The translations under genes were made by a program, and so were the position numbers. From contig NZ_LR027573.1 of NCBI RefSeq assembly GCF_900605015.1, positions 375,995 to 439,994 on the forward strand: DNA of 64,000 nt, in the 5' to 3' direction. Within the stretch, counting starts at the first letter, position 1, and each line of letters opens with the position of its first letter. The notes beneath the pieces are model-generated. The model did not search any database. It was not told the DNA's origin and was given only the letters and a program-made list of their open reading frames with translations. The DNA is from Olsenella sp. Marseille-P4559 (GTDB lineage Bacteria; Actinomycetota; Coriobacteriia; Coriobacteriales; Atopobiaceae). Below, piece after piece: positions 59,090 to 64,000 of the stretch.

Positions 59090-60903
59090 TGCTCGATCCT
59101 CCCTCCACGGAACGCGCCAAAGCCAAAGTGGTCGCACCTCAGGCACCTCGATGCCTCCTGGTGGGCCTCTTCCTCGGTGAGACCGTCCTCGATGAGGTCA
59201 AAGTCACGCTTGCGGTCCTCGGCCTCACGCAAGGTCATTTCGCACCTGGCGCAGCTCGTCTTGCCCTTGAACTGCACGGGCGGCAGATCCACGTCGAGTG
59301 TGACCTGGTGATTGAAGCCCAGGTAGTTGTCGATGTTGCCTGCGGCCACCTTACCGGCGTTAACGGCACGGATGACCGTGGCGGGACCGCTCTGGCAGTC
59401 GCCGCCCGAGAAGACGCCGTCCATGCCGGGCACGACGGAATCCGCCCCCACGTCAATGCGGCCGCGCCTGCATGGCACGCCCTGCTCCTCAAAGGGGCCA
59501 GACTCGATGGCCTGGCCAATGGCCACCACCACACGCTCGCAGGGAATGACCTCCTCGGGAGCATCTGCCTCGCGCGGAGCGAAGCGCCCGCGAGAGAGCC
59601 CACCGATGATCTGCCGCTGCACGCGCAGGCCGGTCACGTAGCCGCCCTCCGACTCGATGGCGATGGGTGCATGGAGTTCGAGAAGCTCGCAGCCCTCGGC
59701 CTTGGCACCTGCGATCTCCTCGTCCTGAGCGGTCATGTCGGCAACGCGGCGGCGATAGACGATCGTGACCTTCTTGGCACCCAGGCGAATTGCCGAGCGC
59801 GCAACGTCCATGGCCACATTGCCGCCGCCAATCACGCAGACGCGTTCCTGGCTAAAGTCCGGGCGGGCCTCATCACCCAAGGCGCGCAGCATCTCAACCG
59901 CGGAGAGCACGCCCACGGAATCTTCGCCAGGAAGCCCCAGCTTGCGGTCGAGGTGCGCGCCAATGGCAAGGTAGACGGCATCGTAGTCTGCACGAAGCGC
60001 CGCAAGGTCATCGACCTTGGAGTCACGGTTGACCTTAATCCCGCAGTCCAAGATCCACTTGATCTCGGCGTCAAGGCGCTCGTGCGGCAGGCGGTAATTG
60101 GGGATGCCGTAGCGCAGCATGCCGCCCAGCTTGTGACGGGCCTCGTAGATGGTGACATCGTGGCCCATGACCGAGAGGTAGTACGCACACGAGAGGCCCG
60201 CAGGTCCGCCACCCACAACGGCCACGCGCTTGCCGGTCTTCTCGGCCATGCCAGGGCGGTAGTCCGACTCCATGTGGTCGACGGCATAGCGCTTGAGGCC
60301 GCGGATGTTCATAGGGTCGTCCACCATGCCGCGACGGCAGTTCATCTCGCAGGGATGCTCGCACACATAGCCGCAGACCAGGGGCAGTGGGTTGTCCTTG
60401 CGGATGAGCCGCACGGCGTCTGCGTAGCGGCGCGCCTCCACCAGGCTGATGTAGCCGGGGATGTCCACACCCGCCGGGCAGCCGGAAACACAGGGCACAA
60501 GCTGGCTCTGCGTAAAGCCACAGGCGCGCTTCTGAACGTGGTGCTCGAAGTCGTCGCGGAAGCCGCGGATGGCCGTAAGCGCCATGTCACCGGCCTCGTA
60601 GCCAATGGCGCAGTCGGCCGAGAGGTAGATCGTGCGAGCCGTACGCTCGATAAGGTCAAGCGTGTGCTCGTCGGCACGGTTCTCCAGGACGTCGTTCAAG
60701 AGGTCCGAGAGCGCTCGCAGCCCAACGCGACAGGGGGTGCACTTACCGCAGCTCTGCGTAGCGCACATGTTGACATATGCCGCGGTGAACTCCACCGGGC
60801 AGGGAGCGAGCGAGCTTACCGCAAGGCGCCTTCCCAGTGCCTCGTGCAGGCCGTCCATCACGGCCTGGGCCTCGCTCCGCTCCATCACGTGAAGCCTAGC
60901 CAT
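59083..60903 (-). CDS. NuoF-like/GltD-like fused NAD(P)H-flavoprotein subunit
   Basis: A 606-residue protein. ATG 60903 follows AGGAGAGG. Residues ~45-115 match the C-terminal 4Fe-4S domain of NuoF (CGKCTPCRVG). Residues ~130-560 are a GltD-type FAD/NAD(P) oxidoreductase with the 4Fe-4S segments CVSGCPAGVDIPGY and CGYVCEHPCEMNCRR, the FAD loop VVGGGPAGLSCAYYLS and the NAD(P) loop VIGGGNVAMDVARS. A further CARCEM...CLRCDH cluster lies at the end. It likely passes electrons between NAD(P)H and the hydrogenase with which it overlaps. This pairing resembles the glutamate-synthase-linked [FeFe] group A2, whose role is unsettled. Confidence 0.88.
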   Translation of the reverse strand: MARLHVMERSEAQAVMDGLHEALGRRLAVSSLAPCPVEFTAAYVNMCATQSCGKCTPCRVGLRALSDLLNDVLENRADEHTLDLIERTARTIYLSADCAIGYEAGDMALTAIRGFRDDFEHHVQKRACGFTQSQLVPCVSGCPAGVDIPGYISLVEARRYADAVRLIRKDNPLPLVCGYVCEHPCEMNCRRGMVDDPMNIRGLKRYAVDHMESDYRPGMAEKTGKRVAVVGGGPAGLSCAYYLSVMGHDVTIYEARHKLGGMLRYGIPNYRLPHERLDAEIKWILDCGIKVNRDSKVDDLAALRADYDAVYLAIGAHLDRKLGLPGEDSVGVLSAVEMLRALGDEARPDFSQERVCVIGGGNVAMDVARSAIRLGAKKVTIVYRRRVADMTAQDEEIAGAKAEGCELLELHAPIAIESEGGYVTGLRVQRQIIGGLSRGRFAPREADAPEEVIPCERVVVAIGQAIESGPFEEQGVPCRRGRIDVGADSVVPGMDGVFSGGDCQSGPATVIRAVNAGKVAAGNIDNYLGFNHQVTLDVDLPPVQFKGKTSCARCEMTLREAEDRKRDFDLIEDGLTEEEAHQEASRCLRCDHFGFGAFRGGRIEQW

Positions 60904-61012
60904 ATGTTCCTCTCCTTGTCGTGGACGCCCACCGGGTCCCCACCCGGCAGGGCACATAACATTTCTAGTCTCACGGTTGACGGGACTCTTTGATTCGCCA
61001 ATCCGCAAGCGG

Positions 61013-61047
61013 TACAAAGAAAGGGGTGGACGCGTTGCCCACCCCCT
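61013..61047 (-). terminator. Rho-independent terminator after metY
   Basis: Minus strand GGGGTGG / CCACCCC stem (61023-61029 with 61039-61045) followed by TTTCTTTG. It separates metY from the hydrogenase operon on the same strand. Confidence 0.8.
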
Positions 61048-61117
61048 CTACATGGTGTTTTCTTGTCGGTACGCGCACGTGCAGAAGAAGCCAGTGCACG
61101 CCAAAATGCGAGAAGAC

Positions 61118-62401
61118 CTATGCGTGCGCGAGTGCCTGCTCAACGTCTGTGACGAGGTCATCGGTACCCTCGATGCCACAGCTCATGCGAACCGTCGCGG
61201 GAGAGATGCCGGCTGCAACCAGCTCGTCGTTGGTCATCTGGCGGTGCGTCGAGGACGCTGGATGCAGACAGCAGCTGCGAGCATCGGCCACATGGGTCTC
61301 AATCGCAAAGACGCGCAGCCCGGCCATGAAGCGCTCTGCCGCCTCGCGACCGCCTGCGACCTCAAAGCTCACCACGCCACAGCTGCCGTTGGGCAGGTAC
61401 TTCTCGGCAAGATCGTGGTACGGGTCTCCCGGAAGATCCGGATAGCGCACGGATGCCACCTTGTCGCTCTTGGAGAGGAACTCCGCGACCGCGCGGGCGT
61501 TCTTGCAGTGCTGCGGCACGCGCACGTGCAGGCTCTCGAGGCCGAGGTTGAGGTAGAAGGCGTTCTGGGGGCTCTGGATGGAGCCAAAGTCACGCATGAG
61601 CTGCGACGTTGCCTTGGTAATGTAGGCCCCCGCCTGGCCGAACTTCTCGGCATAGACAATGCCGTGGTAGGACTCGTCCGGCGTGGTAAGGCCCGGGAAG
61701 CGCTCGGCGTTGGCCATCCAGTCAAACTTGCCCGAGTCGACAATGGCACCGCCCACGCCTACGCCATGGCCGTCCATGTACTTGGTGGTGGAGTGGGTCA
61801 CGATGTCGGCACCCCATTCGATGGGACGGCAGTTGATCGGCGTGGGGAAGGTGTTATCCACGATGAGGGGCACGCCATGCGCATGTGCAGCGGCGGCGAA
61901 CCTCTCGATATCGAGGACAGCCAGTGCCGGGTTGGCCACGGTCTCGCCAAAGACGCACGTGGTGTTGGGGCGAAAGGCCGCATCGAGCTCCTCGGGGGTG
62001 CAGGTGGGCTCGACGAAGGTGCACTCTATGCCCATCTTGGCCATGGTGTGGGCAAAGAGGTTGAAGGTGCCCCCGTAGATGGTGGAGCTTGCCACCACGT
62101 GCCCACCCGCCTCGCAGATGTTGAAGACGGCAAAGAAGTTGGCTGCCTGGCCGGAGCTGGTGAGCATGGCCGCGGCGCCACCCTCGAGCGCAGCGATCTT
62201 TGCCGCAACATGGTCGTTCGTGGGGTTCTGGAGGCGGGTGTAGAAGTAGCCCGAATCCTCCAGGTCAAAGAGGCGGCCCATCGCGTCGGAGGTGTCGTAC
62301 TTGAAGGTGGTGGACTGGATGATGGGCACCTGGCGCGGATCGCCGTTGCCCGGTGTGTAGCCCGCTTGCACGCAGCGGGTTTCGATGCTCATATCGCTCA
62401 T
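61118..62401 (-). CDS. metY: O-acetylhomoserine aminocarboxypropyltransferase (O-acetylhomoserine sulfhydrylase)
   Basis: A 427-residue PLP enzyme of the Cys/Met-metabolism family that makes homocysteine from O-acetylhomoserine and sulfide. YTRLQNPTNDHVAAKIAALE (about 54-73), SSGQAANFFAVFNI (about 82) and the PLP lysine in VTHSTTKYMDGHG (about 200-212) match MetY more than MetB/MetC, as does the ~430 length. ATG 62401 has GGGAG at spacing six. It follows fumC by 46 bases and may be co-transcribed. Confidence 0.93.
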   Translation of the reverse strand: MSDMSIETRCVQAGYTPGNGDPRQVPIIQSTTFKYDTSDAMGRLFDLEDSGYFYTRLQNPTNDHVAAKIAALEGGAAAMLTSSGQAANFFAVFNICEAGGHVVASSTIYGGTFNLFAHTMAKMGIECTFVEPTCTPEELDAAFRPNTTCVFGETVANPALAVLDIERFAAAAHAHGVPLIVDNTFPTPINCRPIEWGADIVTHSTTKYMDGHGVGVGGAIVDSGKFDWMANAERFPGLTTPDESYHGIVYAEKFGQAGAYITKATSQLMRDFGSIQSPQNAFYLNLGLESLHVRVPQHCKNARAVAEFLSKSDKVASVRYPDLPGDPYHDLAEKYLPNGSCGVVSFEVAGGREAAERFMAGLRVFAIETHVADARSCCLHPASSTHRQMTNDELVAAGISPATVRMSCGIEGTDDLVTDVEQALAHA

Positions 62402-62447
62402 TGGGTCTCCCGTCTTCCGTTGCCCATGGCACGCCGTGGTGACGCGC

Positions 62448-63812
62448 CTAGACCATCTCTTCTGGGTGGAACACCTCGTCGAAGCGCTCGGGACTGAGAA
62501 AGCCCAGCGCCACGCAGGCGTCGCGCAGACTCATGCCCTCATCGAAGGCCTTGTGAGCCACCTTCGCTGCGTTCTCGTACCCAATGTAGGGGTTGAGGCA
62601 GGTAACCAGCATGAGGGAACGGTGCAGGTTCTCGTCCATGCGTTCCCGAATCGCAACAATGCCTGAGGCGCAGCGCGCATCGAAGGAGCGAATAGCATCC
62701 GAGAGGAGCCTCGTGGACTGCAGGAAGTCGTGCGCAATGACCGGCATGAAGACGTTGAGCTCGAAGTTGCCCTGGCTCGCCGCAAAGCCAATGGTGGCGT
62801 CGTTGCCCATGACCTGCACGGCAACCATGGTCACCGCCTCGCACTGCGTGGGGTTGACCTTGCCGGGCATGATGGAGCTTCCCGGCTCGTTAGCGGGGAT
62901 GCGTATCTCTCCCAGGCCACAGCGCGGGCCCGATGCCAGCCAGCGTACGTCGTTGGCGATCTTCATCATGCCGGCGGCCAGCGTGCGCACCGCCCCATGC
63001 GCAAACGAGACAGCATCCTTGCCAGAAAGTGCCGCGAACTTGTTTGGCGCCGAGACAAACGGCATGTCCGTGAGGCGAGCCACCTCGGCGGCGACAGCCG
63101 TGCCGAATCCCACGGGCGCGTTGAGGCCAGTGCCCACCGCAGTCCCGCCAAGGGCCAGCCGATACAGCCCCGGCAGCGCAGCCAAGAGTTGCTCGCGGGA
63201 ATCCTCGAGGAGGCCACGCCAGCCAGAGACCTCCTGGGAGAAGGCGATGGGCACAGCGTCCTGCAGGTGGGTGCGGCCGCACTTCACGATGCCCGCGCTT
63301 CTCTCCTCTAGGTCGCGCAGTGTAGCGATGAGCCGGTCAATCGCGGGGACGAGGTCCTGCGTGATGGCCATGGCCGCAGCGATGTGGAGCGCTGTGGGGA
63401 AGGTGTCGTTGGAGCTCTGGCTCATGTTCACGGTGTCGTTGGGGTGCAGGCGCCGCTCGCCGGCAAGGGCGTTGCCGCGATTGGCAATGACCTCGTTCAC
63501 GTTCATGTTGGACTGCGTGCCCGACCCCGTCTGCCAGGCCACCAGCGGGAACTGGTCGTCGAACTTGCCGGCGAGAATCTCGTCAGCCGCCTGGGCAATA
63601 AGGTTGGCGTCCTTCTCGTCCAGGCGGCCCAGCGACGCATTTGCCAGGGCGGCCGCCTTCTTGAGCACTGCGAACGCATGGATTATCTCGCACGGCATGC
63701 GCTCGGTGCCTATGGGGAAGTTCTCGTGGCTTCGCTGGGTCTGGGCGCCCCACAGGGCATCCGCGGGGACCAGCACCTCCCCCATCGAGTCATGCTCGCA
63801 GCGATACTCCAT
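62448..63812 (-). CDS. fumC: Fumarate hydratase class II
   Basis: An oxygen-stable fumarase of 454 residues interconverting fumarate and malate. ATG 63812 follows AGGAGG at ten bases. [20 protein letters not shown] (about 95-114), the region around [16 protein letters not shown] (about 180) and the signature [13 protein letters not shown] (about 311-323) define the fumarase/aspartase family. Class II enzymes are of this length. The partial gene to the right ends 13 bases upstream, so the two probably form one transcript. Confidence 0.95.
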   Translation of the reverse strand: MEYRCEHDSMGEVLVPADALWGAQTQRSHENFPIGTERMPCEIIHAFAVLKKAAALANASLGRLDEKDANLIAQAADEILAGKFDDQFPLVAWQTGSGTQSNMNVNEVIANRGNALAGERRLHPNDTVNMSQSSNDTFPTALHIAAAMAITQDLVPAIDRLIATLRDLEERSAGIVKCGRTHLQDAVPIAFSQEVSGWRGLLEDSREQLLAALPGLYRLALGGTAVGTGLNAPVGFGTAVAAEVARLTDMPFVSAPNKFAALSGKDAVSFAHGAVRTLAAGMMKIANDVRWLASGPRCGLGEIRIPANEPGSSIMPGKVNPTQCEAVTMVAVQVMGNDATIGFAASQGNFELNVFMPVIAHDFLQSTRLLSDAIRSFDARCASGIVAIRERMDENLHRSLMLVTCLNPYIGYENAAKVAHKAFDEGMSLRDACVALGFLSPERFDEVFHPEEMV

Positions 63813-63825
63813 GCGCTGATGCCTC

Positions 63826-64000
63826 CTATTCTGCGGGCCCCTCGGAAGAGGCGTCATCGGGCATGTCGGCCGGCACGCTATCGGCAACCTCGGTTTTGGA
63901 CCCGACGTCAGCCGTCGCGGACTCGGACTCGGCATCGGCCTCGGGCTCCTCGGCGGCCTCGCGGCGCCTCATGCCCGACACGATGGCCGAGACGACCTCG
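63826..64000 (-). CDS. Acidic C-terminal tail of an unknown protein (5' part cut by window edge)
   Basis: Only the last ~58 codons are present: a short [12 protein letters not shown] helix and then a very acidic, Ala/Asp/Glu-rich tail ([16 protein letters not shown]) ending SSEGPAE. The family cannot be told from this tail. It lies directly upstream of fumC on the same strand. Confidence 0.7.
   Translation of the reverse strand, partial: EVVSAIVSGMRRREAAEEPEADAESESATADVGSKTEVADSVPADMPDDASSEGPAE

Overview
The window looks like a high-GC, anaerobic actinobacterium of the Coriobacteriia (Olsenella/Atopobiaceae-like). This is an inference from the high GC content, GTG starts, an oxygen-sensitive group A [FeFe]-hydrogenase, a fused EcfA-EcfA' ATPase and two DegV proteins. 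It is a mostly chromosomal, metabolic stretch. No rRNA, tRNA, CRISPR array or complete insertion sequence was seen. The left end cuts a sugar-epimerase gene and the right end cuts an acidic protein gene.

Layout. 0-3.4 kb: epimerase fragment, AraC regulator and a PFL/DUF711 protein. 3.6-3.8 kb: an inverted-repeat element. 3.8-8.4 kb: murB, then an FMN riboswitch driving ribU-ecfAA'-ecfT, a complete riboflavin ECF transporter. 8.4-17.1 kb: flavoprotein, HD-domain 5'-nucleotidase, adenine deaminase, a repeat-rich gap (four 40-bp-spaced repeats in inverted pairs), CobW GTPase, RsmJ methyltransferase, ABC ATPase and ilvA. 17.2-29.8 kb: an interval bounded by two ~136-bp direct repeats that are the 3' end of leuB and its flank. 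It holds a BsuBI/PstI-type type II restriction-modification pair and a complete yhf operon (yhfZ-Y-U-T-php-yhfS-X-W plus an amidase-like gene). A putative small RNA at the operon's far end could pair over 27 nt with the yhfT ribosome-binding site and start codon. 29.8-34.7 kb: leuA-leuC-leuD-leuB with a structured leader.

34.7-36.2 kb: a repeat field and an SDR oxidoreductase. 36.3-41.9 kb: a tightly coupled minus-strand operon with a secreted ~150-residue protein, two membrane-anchored proteins of related shape, a small ORF, three ABC permeases and an ATPase. It has the layout of a peptide/bacteriocin export-immunity locus and carries an in-frame-deleted pseudogene copy of the secreted protein. 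42.2-49.4 kb: nudC, two degV genes, a field of short palindromic elements, a DMT exporter, the conserved but poorly understood NifU-like/GGGtGRT pair, and an aquaglyceroporin-like channel.

49.4-53.9 kb: a DUF364 protein, a THEP1-like NTPase and a FecBCD-type metal-chelate ABC importer. 54.1-57.3 kb: murI, an FKBP isomerase and a TrpB2-type tryptophan synthase beta chain behind a textbook trp attenuator (leader peptide with three consecutive Trp codons, then a terminator). 57.3-60.9 kb: a [FeFe]-hydrogenase and a NuoF-like/GltD-like fusion subunit, consistent with coupling NAD(P)H or ferredoxin oxidation to H2. 61.1-64.0 kb: metY, fumC and the partial gene.

Most starts given here are refined from the longest open frame using visible Shine-Dalgarno sequences. 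Family names come from reading motifs by eye, not from searches.
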